DNA of 64,000 bases from CBDCFV01 sp963664625 (GTDB taxonomy: Bacteria; Chloroflexota; Dehalococcoidia; Lucifugimonadales; UBA3495): NCBI GenBank assembly GCA_963664625.1, contig OY761541.1:2418001-2482000 (forward strand), written 5' to 3'. The translations under genes were made by a program, and so were the position numbers. Below, one piece after another: positions 32,814 to 42,115 of this stretch. The notes below the pieces were generated by a model. It ran no database searches and was not told where the DNA came from. It saw nothing but the letters and a program-made list of their open reading frames with translations. Numbering within the stretch: position 1 is the first letter of the stretch; each line of letters begins with the position of its first letter.

Positions 32814-34202
32814 TCAGACCAGAAAGCCTATCATCACGGCGGCCAAGCCGAGGAACAGCAGAAAGCCCAGCACGTCGGTGAATGTGGTCACGAACACCGC
32901 CGACGACACCGCCGGGTCCATCCCCAGTTGGCGCAGCAGCAGCGGAACGCCCGCGCCGGCGGCCCCCGCCACCAGCATGTTGCCCAGCATGGCCGCTCCC
33001 AGTACCAACCCCAGCGCGGCATTGCCCTTCCAAGCCAATGCCACTCCGCCCACTATCACGCCCAGCACCAGACCGTGGGCCGCGCCCAACATCAACTCCC
33101 GTCTCAAAATCCTGAATCCCTGCCGCCGCGGAACGTCGCCCAATGCCATCCCGCGCACCACCAGGGTCACCGTCTGGGTGCCTCCAATGCCGCCCTGCCC
33201 CGCAACCACCGGCAGGAAGACCGCCAGGGCCACCACCTTGGCTATCGTGGACTCGAACAGGCTCACCATCAACGCGGCCAAGAAGGCAGTGCCCAGGTTT
33301 ATCAACAGCCAGGGAAGGCGGCTGCGGAACGACCCCCGCAACGGACCCAGCACCCTCTCTTCACCCACGCTCGCTATGCGGAACATGTCCTCCGTCGCTT
33401 CCTCCTCCACCACATCCACAATGTCCTCGGCCAGGATTACGCCCGTCAGCCTGCCGCTGGAGTCCACCACCGGCAGCCGGCTCAGGTTGTAGCGCTCCAT
33501 CACCCTGGCGCACTCTTCCTGGTCGGTTTCGGCGTACACTGAACGGACCGGGCTGTCCATGATGTCCTGGATCAAGACTGTGGGGCGCGCCAAGGCGAGC
33601 CTTACAAGGCTGACCGAGCCTACCAGTTGCCGTTCGCTGTTCACCACCAGCACCGAATCAATGCTTTCGGCGCTTGGCCCCAGCAGGCGCAGTTGATCCA
33701 ATGCCTTGGCCGGGTTGGTGCTGGACAGCACCACCGGAAACTCCGGCGTCATCAGCCCGCCGGCGGTATCGTCGCGGTAAGCTAACAAAGCCTCGACCTC
33801 TGCTGGCGTCCTCATCTCGAGCAGGACGTTCATCCGAAGGTCTTCGGGCAGCAGGTGCAGGACGTCGGCGGCTACGTCCAGTCCAGCGAGGTCCAGGACT
33901 TGGGCAGTTAAGGAAACGGCGGCGTCCCGGAGTAACTCGACCGACTCTTCCGGCTCAAGGAACTCCAAGAGTGCCGCCAATGCGGCGGAGTCCATTTCGG
34001 CCCTGAGAGATTGCCGGAACGCTCTCGGCAGTCCTCGCAATGCCTCCGCTTGGTCCGCCGGGTGCAAACCCGTAAACAGGGCCAATGCAGAGGTACGATC
34101 GCCATCGTTCAGCAGTTGCGTGACAGCCTCGACAGTCTCTTCAGGAGTATGCAACCGCCCGGGGCGCGACGGGTCGACGGGCGCGTCTGGAATATGGTCC
34201 AT
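32814..34202 (-). CDS. mgtE: Magnesium transporter MgtE
   Basis: 462 aa with the full MgtE layout. The N-terminal superhelical domain is about 30-130. A CBS pair (about 140-260) contains A-G-G-L-M-T-P-E-F and S-R-L-P-V-V-D. The five-helix membrane domain (about 290-462) has G-Q-G-G-I-G-G-T-Q-T, the pore signature, and a conserved Asp in T-F-T-D-V-L-G-F. It imports Mg2+ and is gated by cytoplasmic Mg2+ bound to the N and CBS domains. The MFS gene lies upstream, 95 bp away. Confidence 0.93.
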   Translation of the reverse strand: MDHIPDAPVDPSRPGRLHTPEETVEAVTQLLNDGDRTSALALFTGLHPADQAEALRGLPRAFRQSLRAEMDSAALAALLEFLEPEESVELLRDAAVSLTAQVLDLAGLDVAADVLHLLPEDLRMNVLLEMRTPAEVEALLAYRDDTAGGLMTPEFPVVLSSTNPAKALDQLRLLGPSAESIDSVLVVNSERQLVGSVSLVRLALARPTVLIQDIMDSPVRSVYAETDQEECARVMERYNLSRLPVVDSSGRLTGVILAEDIVDVVEEEATEDMFRIASVGEERVLGPLRGSFRSRLPWLLINLGTAFLAALMVSLFESTIAKVVALAVFLPVVAGQGGIGGTQTVTLVVRGMALGDVPRRQGFRILRRELMLGAAHGLVLGVIVGGVALAWKGNAALGLVLGAAMLGNMLVAGAAGAGVPLLLRQLGMDPAVSSAVFVTTFTDVLGFLLFLGLAAVMIGFLV

Positions 34203-34297
34203 AGATGCACGAACGGAGGAGAGGATGAAGTTAAGGAAACCGGATCCGGTATCTCCAGTACCTATTGTAACCCTGTAATCGAGTCCGGCCTAATAGC

Positions 34298-35542
34298 CTA
34301 ATTTACGGCCGGAGCTTCGTCCTTTTTGGTTACCGGTAACATCAGGAAGACCACCGCCGCCGCCGCGAAAAGGGCGGCGATGAAGTAGACCGCCGCTGCG
34401 AAGCCCATCGTCTCGTACAGAGCTCCCGCGATGACGGAGGCGGTTGCCGCCATCAGGAAGCTGGCGAACGCCACCACTCCCAACCCAGTGGAAGCTACCT
34501 CCCGCCCCACAACATCAAACACCGTGGCCACCAGGATGGGCTGGTCGGGATAGAGGAACAGCCCCAGCAACGCAATGATGACGGTGAGCATAATGCCCGC
34601 GTCGAACCATATCAACGCCAAGGCCATGATGCAGGACCATATCAGCCCGGGCACCAGCACCTGCTTGCGCCCCCAGCGGTCCGACAGGTAACCCGCGCCG
34701 GTCTTGGCGACCAGCCCGACGGCTATCAGCAGCCCGATGTGGAACCCGCGATTCCACTCGTTCAGGTTCAAGTCGTTGTCCAGGTAAAGGGGAAGGATGG
34801 TGACCAGCGCCACCAACGCCATAGCCCTCAATCCCCGCACGAAGGTCAATCCCCATAGCACCGGGCTCTTCAGCAGTTGCTTGGTAATCTCCATCCGGTG
34901 CGCCATGTCCGCGCTGGACTCTTCTTCTTCCCTCACCCGCCCGATGTTGCGGAACGCCCATAGCGCCATTGCCGCCAGAAAGAAGGGAACGACGGCGTAG
35001 ATGCTGAGCAAATCTCGCCAAGTGAGAAAGAGCAACAGCGCCCCGGTGGCCACCGGGCCGGCCACATCGCCGATGCTCCCTCCAACGCCATGGAAGGAAA
35101 GGGCCATTCCTCTGCGCTGGGCGAAATGGTAAGACAGCGACGCCGACGCGGGCAGGTGCCAGATGGAATGGGAAGCGGCCACCACCGCAATGCCGATAAG
35201 CAGCAGCACGTAGACCGGCGATACACCCATGACTAACGACCCCAAGGCAGACGCCCCAAGGCAAAGGGCCAGCAGCAAGCCCCAGTACCGCCGCACTATG
35301 TCCACCGCTACGCCGCCGGGCAGGGCTACCACGCCCGCCGCAATCTCCCTGGCCGAGAGCAGCCCGCCGACGCCCACCGCGCTCAGACTGAACGCAGCTT
35401 GGATTTCGGGCAGCACTACCACGAAGCTCTGCACTATCCAGTGAAACACCACGTGGCCCGTGGCCAAGCCGGGAATGATGGTCCGCCCACCCAGTGCGAG
35501 GTGGGACCGGTCAACTGCGTTGGTCGGTTCGGAGCTTTGCAT
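34298..35542 (-). CDS. MFS transporter (copy 1)
   Basis: 414 aa with about 12 hydrophobic segments and major-facilitator motifs: G-Y-L-S-D-R-W-G-R-K between helices 8 and 9, G-G-V-A-V-D-I-V-R-R-Y-W-G in the first half, and a charged central loop around 200 (E-E-E-E-S-S-A-D-M-A-H). It probably exports or imports a small organic molecule. The family cannot be made more precise by eye. Confidence 0.87.
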   Translation of the reverse strand: MQSSEPTNAVDRSHLALGGRTIIPGLATGHVVFHWIVQSFVVVLPEIQAAFSLSAVGVGGLLSAREIAAGVVALPGGVAVDIVRRYWGLLLALCLGASALGSLVMGVSPVYVLLLIGIAVVAASHSIWHLPASASLSYHFAQRRGMALSFHGVGGSIGDVAGPVATGALLLFLTWRDLLSIYAVVPFFLAAMALWAFRNIGRVREEEESSADMAHRMEITKQLLKSPVLWGLTFVRGLRAMALVALVTILPLYLDNDLNLNEWNRGFHIGLLIAVGLVAKTGAGYLSDRWGRKQVLVPGLIWSCIMALALIWFDAGIMLTVIIALLGLFLYPDQPILVATVFDVVGREVASTGLGVVAFASFLMAATASVIAGALYETMGFAAAVYFIAALFAAAAVVFLMLPVTKKDEAPAVN

Positions 35543-35678
35543 CTTATGCCAGCTTATTCCCTTTACATTCTCACGGCATCACTATAGCATTGTTTTCACG
35601 GCTACAAAGCCATTCTGAAGGCGGACTGATTTTGGAGATCCCGATGGGAAGCAGTAATAGTATCAATGACATCAGTGT

Positions 35679-36056
35679 ATGTTCAGAGACAGTGATTTCC
35701 GATACCTCGTAGCATCCCTGGCTATAGTTTTAATTCTAACAGCTTTAGTTGTTTGGTATGAAATAAGTTATGTTACGGGTGACTCTTGGTTTGAAACGAT
35801 CATCGCAGTTGCTCGTTGGCAAGGGGCCGTAGTCCCAATAACCCTGATCTTTGTCGCCACATGGGAGGTATCTAAAGTGATTGCGGACCGTATCATTGCA
35901 AGAAACAGGGAAAGAATACGTGAGGAAGCTCACGCGCAAGGACGCGAGGAAGGGCGCAAGGAAATTATCCGGCAATTGGAAAGTCTGCCTGAAAATGTGC
36001 GGAGCAGAATACCCTTCTTGTCCGATTTGTCCGAAGGCGATACGAAGAAAAATTGA
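35679..36056 (+). CDS. Small two-helix membrane protein with charged coiled-coil tail
   Basis: 125 aa: two hydrophobic segments (about 10-28 and 45-64) followed by a strongly charged helix R-N-R-E-R-I-R-E-E-A-H-A-Q-G-R-E-E-G-R-K and a Lys/Asn-rich end. It resembles small membrane anchors with a cytosolic coiled coil; no family is assigned. The region is lower in GC than its neighbours. A GC-rich hairpin follows 46 bp after the stop. Confidence 0.6.
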   Translation: MFRDSDFRYLVASLAIVLILTALVVWYEISYVTGDSWFETIIAVARWQGAVVPITLIFVATWEVSKVIADRIIARNRERIREEAHAQGREEGRKEIIRQLESLPENVRSRIPFLSDLSEGDTKKN

Positions 36057-36101
36057 AGCGGCTTGGGTGGTTATTCCTGAGTAACCTTTGTTCTTGAATC
36101 C

Positions 36102-36128
36102 AAGGCCCCGGCCAACCGCCGGGGCCTT
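36102..36128. terminator. GC-rich hairpin, probably bidirectional terminator
   Basis: AAGGCCCCGGC and GCCGGGGCCTT form an 11-bp perfect stem with a CAACC loop between convergent genes. Flanks are only weakly T/A-rich. Confidence 0.7.
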
Positions 36129-36150
36129 CTTCGTGGCAATGGCTACCATC

Positions 36151-36626
36151 CTACCCCGCCGACGAACTGAAGGCATAGGCCGGGTCCGCCGCCCGTATCG
36201 CCGCCTCCGGCAGCCCAAGCTCCCGACGAACTATGTTCACCCCCTGCACTATGGCCACGCACTTGTGGAACGCTATGCGGCGGGAGATGTCTTCCCGTCC
36301 GAAGCCGCAGTCTGAGGAAACCACCAACCGCTCTGCCGGGATGTAGAGGTAAACCCTCCCAACCTCTCCAATACATAGAAGAATCACGACTTGCCGCCCA
36401 CCTCCAGGTCGAACCGCGAGTCGCCGTCGGTGAGTATGTCCAGCCCCGCCATCGACTGATCGGTAATGATGGTTGCCACGGCGTCCAGGTACTGCTCGCG
36501 GAACTGGGTATCGCCCATCGCCGTCTTGAACGACCGCTCCCTCAGGCCCTGGTTGTACCAGTGGGGTTTGGGATACGAACCCGTCATCGTCGTGGGCAGT
36601 ACCATGTCCTTGGTAACCGAAAGCAT
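36151..36626 (-). pseudogene. Remnant of a MetE-like (cobalamin-independent methionine synthase) gene
   Basis: The 5' part gives the start of a MetE-family protein: L-P-T-T-M-T-G-S-Y-P-K-P-H-W, G-L-D-I-L-T-D-G-D-S-R-F. After G-G-K-S a TGA interrupts where related proteins appear to have Trp. About 40 nt later the reading jumps to another frame carrying the C-terminal segment A-E-R-L-V-V-S-S-D-C-G-F-G-R-E-D with the zinc Cys. The middle, normally over 200 residues, is gone. A nonsense change plus a large deletion explain this better than selenocysteine. Confidence 0.8.
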
Positions 36627-36744
36627 CTGGGGACCTCCCGTCCGTCGCTGGCGCCGGGCAACTCCAGCCTCAAGATAATAGCAGAGAATACCCATTCAAG
36701 ATAAACTGGGTTTGGCGCACATCCCGTGTCTGGAAACGGTGACA

Positions 36745-39162
36745 ATGACCTGTAACAACTGCGGAAGCACGGTTGGAGAGGCGGACAACTTCTGCTCTCG
36801 TTGCGGCGCGCCTCTGGCTCCTGTTCCGGAACAACCCATGCTGGAAGAGTCTCAGCAGATCGATGGCGAGTCCGTACCTAACGAATCGACCGCAAGGCTC
36901 GACCTTGCTGCCCAGTTGGAGGCCCTTCAGAACACCGTGGCCGCAATGCGGGCAGACGTGGCCCGCAACTCCGAGCGTCTGTCTCTGGTGGAGCAGGTAC
37001 TGTCCGTAGACACCGCGGACACTGGCCCCGACGACGCTCGTCCCGCTGCAACTGAGGCCTCCTCGCCAACTGCTCCCACTGTATCTGCCCCACCATCCGC
37101 CGCCGGTCAATCGGCCTCTCAAGCCGCGCTGGCGGGCACACCTCCGGCCTCGCCGCCCGGCGTTTCCCCACCCGGAGGCGGCATTCCCTTCCCCGAGAGA
37201 TTGAGAGTGGGGTTCCCCAACTGGGACTGGGAATGGCTGTTCGGAGGCAACTGGCTGGCCCGGATAGGCGTGCTGGCCTTGGTAATCGGCATCGGTTTCT
37301 TCCTCAAACTGGCTTTCGACAACCAGTGGATCGGCGAGACCGGCCGCGTGGTGTTGGGACTGGTCGGCGGGCTGGCCCTGCTGGGAGCCGGCGAGTTCTG
37401 GCGTAGGAAATACCCCGTCTGGGCGCTTCCTCTCACCGGCGGCGGTTTGGCCGTCCTGTACCTTGCTATCTTCGCTGCCTTCTCCCTTTATGGCCTCATT
37501 CCCGCCATGTGGGCCTTGGGACTCTTCTTTCTGGTAACCCTGACGGCCGCTGGACTGGCCTTGCGTTACGAGTCTCTCTCCATCGCCGTTCTGGGCATAT
37601 TAGGCGGCTTCGCTACGCCGCTTTTGCTGGCCGACCGCCTGCCGGACCAGCAAGTCCTGCTGGCCTACGTCCTCGTGCTGGACCTTGGCGTGCTGGCGTT
37701 GGCGACCTTCCGCAACTGGCGATGGTTCACGCTATTGGGATTCATCGGGTCGTTGGTCCTCTACGTTTTCTGGCGGACGGAACTCGACCCCGGGCTGCTC
37801 TTGGCCATAGTGGGTATCACCGTGATATTCCTGATTTTCGTCGGAGCGACTACCCTGTTCCACCTGCTTTGGCGCCGGGAGCCGAGAGCGTTCGACCATG
37901 CGTTGGTGTTGCTGAACGCCGCGGCGTACTTCGGCTTCAGCTACGAGTTGCTTTTCGAAGAGTTCCGGGCTTGGATGGGCGGGTTCACCCTGCTATTGGG
38001 ACTGTTCTATATGCTGCTGGCTTACGGCATCTTCATCCGGCATAGGGAGCAGGTGCGACACAGCCTGTTTGCTATGGGCATCGCCGCCGTGTTTGTCGCC
38101 ATTGCCGTGCCGGTCCAACTGGACGGACCTTGGATCAGCGTTGCTTGGGCCGTGGAGGGAGTAGTGCTGGTGTGGCTGTCCTTCCAGTTTGGTATGCCTC
38201 AACTCCGTTGGTTCGGGCTGGGAGCCTTTACAATCTTCACCTACTGGCTGTTGTTCATTGACACTCCTAATGCTTTGGGCGACGACGTCACGCCTTTCTT
38301 GAACGTTTATACCCTCACTTATGCCGTTCCCATTGCCGCCAACTTCGTAGCTGCTTTTCTGGTTTACCGGGAACGTGACGGCCTGCTCCAGTGGGAGCGG
38401 GTCCTGTTCCCCGGCTTCCTGATAGCCGGCAACCTGTTCCTTACCATCTCCATCCCGGTGCAGGTCGACGGTGCATGGGTCCCCATAGTGTGGGCGGTGG
38501 AGGCGGCGGTCATCGTGTTTGCTTCCTTCCGGTTAGGGTTGGTGGAACTGCGGCTGATCGGCTTGGGCGTGTACGGCATTACCATAGTCAGGCTCCTGAC
38601 CTTCGAGACCTTCGGCTTGTCCGATGGCTGCGACTTCTTCTGCATAGACTTGGCCGACGACCGCCCGGTGCTGAGCTTGAGGTTCCTGGCTTTTGTGGTG
38701 GGCGTGGCGTCGCTGTACTGGGGCGCGTGGGCAACGTGGCGCTGGCGAGATCGTTTCTATGATGAACGGGAGCGGTACTTCCTTCCCGCCCTTCTCGTGG
38801 CGGCCAGCTTCCTGACGCTGTGGGCCTTGAGCGTGGAAATCATCATCGCTACGAACAGCGATTATTTCTCGGTGCCTGCATCTATCGCCGGAGACGTTGC
38901 CAGTGTCTCCCTCAGCATCCTGTGGGCCGTCTACTCCGCTGTCCTTATTGTAGTCGGCATCGTGCGCCGTTCCCGCTGGATTCGCATTGGGGGACTCGGC
39001 CTGCTGGCGGTGCCCGTATTGAAACTGTTCCTGGTGGACAGCTTCGCACTGGATCAGGAGTACCGCGTCGCCGCATACTTGGCGCTGGGGTTAATCCTGG
39101 TGATAGGCGGGTTTCTTTACCAGCGGTTCAGCCGCACCATCCGCGAGTTCCTCCTTGAATAA
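36745..39162 (+). CDS. DUF2339 multi-pass membrane protein with N-terminal zinc ribbon
   Basis: 805 aa. The start is ATG 36745, placing a zinc ribbon first (C-N-N-C, then C-S-R-C, about residues 3-22). A Glu/Ala-rich coiled coil (about 50-85) and a Pro-rich linker follow, then G-N-W-L-A-R-I-G-V-L-A-L-V-I-G-I-G, the DUF2339 hallmark, and more than 20 hydrophobic segments. The family is of unknown function, thought to be a cell-envelope membrane protein. Its stop overlaps the TTG start of the DUF3999 gene by 8 bp, a conserved pairing. Confidence 0.88.
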   Translation: MTCNNCGSTVGEADNFCSRCGAPLAPVPEQPMLEESQQIDGESVPNESTARLDLAAQLEALQNTVAAMRADVARNSERLSLVEQVLSVDTADTGPDDARPAATEASSPTAPTVSAPPSAAGQSASQAALAGTPPASPPGVSPPGGGIPFPERLRVGFPNWDWEWLFGGNWLARIGVLALVIGIGFFLKLAFDNQWIGETGRVVLGLVGGLALLGAGEFWRRKYPVWALPLTGGGLAVLYLAIFAAFSLYGLIPAMWALGLFFLVTLTAAGLALRYESLSIAVLGILGGFATPLLLADRLPDQQVLLAYVLVLDLGVLALATFRNWRWFTLLGFIGSLVLYVFWRTELDPGLLLAIVGITVIFLIFVGATTLFHLLWRREPRAFDHALVLLNAAAYFGFSYELLFEEFRAWMGGFTLLLGLFYMLLAYGIFIRHREQVRHSLFAMGIAAVFVAIAVPVQLDGPWISVAWAVEGVVLVWLSFQFGMPQLRWFGLGAFTIFTYWLLFIDTPNALGDDVTPFLNVYTLTYAVPIAANFVAAFLVYRERDGLLQWERVLFPGFLIAGNLFLTISIPVQVDGAWVPIVWAVEAAVIVFASFRLGLVELRLIGLGVYGITIVRLLTFETFGLSDGCDFFCIDLADDRPVLSLRFLAFVVGVASLYWGAWATWRWRDRFYDERERYFLPALLVAASFLTLWALSVEIIIATNSDYFSVPASIAGDVASVSLSILWAVYSAVLIVVGIVRRSRWIRIGGLGLLAVPVLKLFLVDSFALDQEYRVAAYLALGLILVIGGFLYQRFSRTIREFLLE

Positions 39163-40543
39163 TCGGCGTCGCGGCAGATGCGGACTGGTTCCGGTTTTTG
39201 GAATATTGCTGGCCTCTCTGTTGTGGCTGCCGGTGTTTCATCTTGCCTACGCGGACTTCTCCATCGGCGATTGGAGCTACTACAAGCCCGTCACTTTCCC
39301 GCCGCTGACCGAAGACGAGCAACTGGTAGAGGTCACATTGGACCGGGACGTATTCGGGGGATCGGCGCCGGAGCAGGTGGACCTGCGCTTGGTGGAGATC
39401 GGCGGGCGGGAAGTCGCCTACCAATTGGTGGTGGAGCGGGGAGGCAAGCGGCGGCAGTCCGTAGAGGGGACCGTTAGGGACTTGGGCCATGTGCCGGGGC
39501 AGTACTCCAGCTTCGTCGTTGATCTGGGAAGAGAGGGGCTGCTTCACAACAAAGTCGAAATCCTGACCGATTCGAAGAACTTCAAACGGGTGGTGGCAGT
39601 GGAAGGAAGCTCCGATGCCCGGTCGTGGTCGGTGCTACGGGATGGGGTGGAAATCTTCGATTTCACCGTCCGGGAGCGAGACTTCAACGCCCGGAACACC
39701 GAGGTGGACTACCCCGACAGCACCGCACGATACCTCCGGGTCCGGGTAATCAACAACGACGAAGCACCGTTGCGCATTTCCGGGGCCAATATCTCTTTGG
39801 TGGAGGAGAGGCCGGCCGACATAGTCGCGTATGACGCCGAAATCACGAGTATTGCGGAGAACGCCGAGGACAACGTTACGGTGGTCGAGGTAGACTTGGG
39901 CAGCGCCAACGTCCCGACCAACCGCCTGACCCTGCACACATCGTCGGTGAACTTCTACCGGGAAGTGTCCGTCGAGGGAAGCGCCGACGGGCTGCCCCCC
40001 TTCCCCCGTCATTCCCGCGAAGGCGGGAATCCGGGCCGGGGGCGGGCTTGGGTGCCGGTTTCAAGCGGGTTTGAAATCTACGCCTACGACACCGCCAAGT
40101 TCGCCGGCAGACAGTTGGACCTGTCCTACTCCGAGACAACTTACCGCTACATGCGGTTGACCATACACAACGAGGACAACCCCCCGTTGTCTATCGACGG
40201 GGTTGAAGCCCAGGGACTTGTCCGGAGGGTCCTGTTCCTGGCCCAACCGGGAGAGACCTACTCACTGTACTACGGCAATCCCAACGCCGGGCCCGTGTCC
40301 TACGACCTTGCCACACTGCTGCCGTACCTGGACACCGACTCACCCATCCCCGGAAACCTTGGCGCGCAGATGGACAATCCCGGGTTTGCCGTACCCCAGC
40401 CTCCATTCAGCGAAAGGTTTCCTTGGTTGGTGCCCGTTGGTGTAGCGGCCGCGGCGGCGGTTATGGCGCTCCTGTTGTTCGGCTTCTTCAAACAGGCGAG
40501 AAAGTCGCTGCCCCCGCAGGGCGCGAGAGACGGTTCGGGCTGA
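39155..40543 (+). CDS. DUF3999 family membrane-anchored protein with repeat-derived insert
   Basis: 462 aa: signal-anchor helix 14-32, a long extracytoplasmic part with two carbohydrate-binding-like beta domains (each containing Y-P-D-S-T-A-R-Y-L-R-V-R-V and Y-S-E-T-T-Y-R-Y-M-R-L), and a C-terminal helix about 430-450. TTG start 39155 overlaps the preceding DUF2339 gene; the two families are regularly adjacent and probably form a complex. R-H-S-R-E-G-G-N-P-G near residue 287 is the translation of a dispersed palindrome (40011-40030) inserted in frame between two strands of the second domain. Confidence 0.85.
   Translation: MNNRRRGRCGLVPVFGILLASLLWLPVFHLAYADFSIGDWSYYKPVTFPPLTEDEQLVEVTLDRDVFGGSAPEQVDLRLVEIGGREVAYQLVVERGGKRRQSVEGTVRDLGHVPGQYSSFVVDLGREGLLHNKVEILTDSKNFKRVVAVEGSSDARSWSVLRDGVEIFDFTVRERDFNARNTEVDYPDSTARYLRVRVINNDEAPLRISGANISLVEERPADIVAYDAEITSIAENAEDNVTVVEVDLGSANVPTNRLTLHTSSVNFYREVSVEGSADGLPPFPRHSREGGNPGRGRAWVPVSSGFEIYAYDTAKFAGRQLDLSYSETTYRYMRLTIHNEDNPPLSIDGVEAQGLVRRVLFLAQPGETYSLYYGNPNAGPVSYDLATLLPYLDTDSPIPGNLGAQMDNPGFAVPQPPFSERFPWLVPVGVAAAAAVMALLLFGFFKQARKSLPPQGARDGSG
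40011..40030. repeat. dRS3-like palindrome inside the DUF3999 gene
   Basis: ATTCCC-GCGAAGGC-GGGAAT read in frame as H-S-R-E-G-G-N-P, a different frame and orientation from the copies in grdC. Confidence 0.9.
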
Positions 40544-40547
40544 GGAA

Positions 40548-41834
40548 TCAACCCGCCGTCACTGCTTGAGGCCCGCCGCTTCTGTGAAGCAAAGGAGACA
40601 TGGCCGTGGATGCGACGGACAGCACCAGCATCAGTACGAAAGCCCAGTAGTAGCTACCCAAGTAATCGAAAATCAACGCCCCTGCCAGCGCACCCAGTCC
40701 GCCGAACATCTGGTGCACCATGGAGATGGTGCCGGTTACCGTGCCCAACCGGGCGGCGCCGAAGATGTACCTGGAAAATATCACCGTCAGGGGCGCGGTC
40801 ATAAGGAAGGTGAACCCGTAGAGCAGGGCGAACACCATGATGGACGGGGTGCTCCGGTCTGCAAGAATCAAGGCGAAGATGCCGATACGCATGGCGAAGC
40901 ATAGCCAGGTAGGGCGCTGGGCCCCGAAAGCATCGCACAGCAGCCCGGAGCTGATCACCCCGATCAACCCCATGAGCCCCATCAAGGCGAGGATGTTACC
41001 GGCCAACACCGGAGCGATCCCTTGGTCTTGGGCGAAGGCGACCACATGGGTCACCATGAAGAAGTCCTGGAAGCCGCATACCGCGTAAAGGAACACCAGC
41101 AGCCAAAACTGGCCTGAGCGCAAGACCGGGGTAGACACATTCGGTCCGTTGGAGGGAATTGGCTCCGTCGGAGCGGGCCTTGGCCCATCATCTCCCGCTG
41201 GCTCATCATGTGGCTTCACCCGGGGCCAAGCCACGAGGGCAGCCAATAGAAGGGGGACGGCGATGATCAGGTTGACAGCTCCCAGTGCTCCGAAGGCTCT
41301 TCGCCATCCGATGTCGGTCACGAAGGCCGCCAACACACCGATGATAACGAGTTGGCCGGTCGCGTTGCCCGACACGGCGACGCTGGTGGCGATACCCCTT
41401 CTGGTCTGGAACCAGCGGTTGATCATCACTCCCACCACGGGGTTGCTGGTGGCAGCATAACCCATAGAGTAGAGGACGCCGTAGACCAGGAACGCCTGCC
41501 AAGGCTCCCTCACCAAGCCCATCAAGCCGATGCCTGCCGCCACCACCACCGCGCCCAACGCCAATACCCAACGCAGGCTGTAGCGGTCAACCATCCGGCC
41601 GGCCAAGGGCAGCGCCAAGGCCGAGGTAACCATGAAACAGGTAGCAGCCAGGGACAGGGTGGAGCGGCTCCAGCCCAAGTCCTCGGTCATGGGCTTCAGC
41701 ACCAACCCCAAGGAGTAACGAGAGCCGCCCCCGAAGAACAGTATCAGGAACCCGGCGCCAAGTATCACCCAACTGATGCTGAATCTGGGCAACGTTTTCT
41801 CCTTAGAGCCTATCTGAAAGCCGCTCATCGTCAC
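40548..41834 (-). CDS. MFS transporter (copy 2)
   Basis: 428 aa with 12 hydrophobic segments; resembles the oxalate/formate- or monocarboxylate-type MFS branch. It begins I-L-G-A-G-F-L-I-L-F-F-G-G-G-S-R-Y-S-L-G and carries G-R-M-V-D-R-Y-S-L-R-W between helices 2 and 3. The central loop is hydrophilic with Pro-rich P-A-P-T-E-P-I-P. Convergent with the DUF3999 gene, with only 4 bp between stops. Confidence 0.87.
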   Translation of the reverse strand: MTMSGFQIGSKEKTLPRFSISWVILGAGFLILFFGGGSRYSLGLVLKPMTEDLGWSRSTLSLAATCFMVTSALALPLAGRMVDRYSLRWVLALGAVVVAAGIGLMGLVREPWQAFLVYGVLYSMGYAATSNPVVGVMINRWFQTRRGIATSVAVSGNATGQLVIIGVLAAFVTDIGWRRAFGALGAVNLIIAVPLLLAALVAWPRVKPHDEPAGDDGPRPAPTEPIPSNGPNVSTPVLRSGQFWLLVFLYAVCGFQDFFMVTHVVAFAQDQGIAPVLAGNILALMGLMGLIGVISSGLLCDAFGAQRPTWLCFAMRIGIFALILADRSTPSIMVFALLYGFTFLMTAPLTVIFSRYIFGAARLGTVTGTISMVHQMFGGLGALAGALIFDYLGSYYWAFVLMLVLSVASTAMSPLLHRSGGPQAVTAG

Positions 41835-41891
41835 TCCCGCTTTCGCGGGAGTCCAGTTTGCCAGGTAGTGGATTCCCGCTTTCGCGGGAGT
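41833..41891. repeat. Tandem pair of dRS3-like palindromes
   Basis: ACTCCC-GCTTTCGC-GGGAGT at 41833-41852 and ATTCCC-GCTTTCGC-GGGAGT at 41872-41891, in the 281-bp region between the MFS gene and the aminotransferase gene. The rest of that gap shows no gene. Confidence 0.85.
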
Positions 41892-42115
41892 GACGGAAAG
41901 AGTCCAACCTGATTATCGGATAGGCTCTTAATCTTCAGATGACCGGGTTGCCGCCGCCGCTAACGGGGGAAGCGGCCGCTGCACTCTATCACACCTGTGG
42001 TGGCACGGCCCCATGATTTAGGGTAAATTGGTGCCGTTACGACAGGACAATCGAGGTATGTCCTGAGTCCCGCATCCCAGCGCCGGCCGGAGGGCCAAGC
42101 TTGAAGGAGGAGACC

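Noticed and set aside
36384..36390. In-frame TGA in the MetE-like remnant as a fifth selenocysteine
   Set aside because: The UGA follows G-G-K-S where related proteins appear to have Trp, the frame is lost about 40 nt later, and the protein core is missing; decay explains it better.
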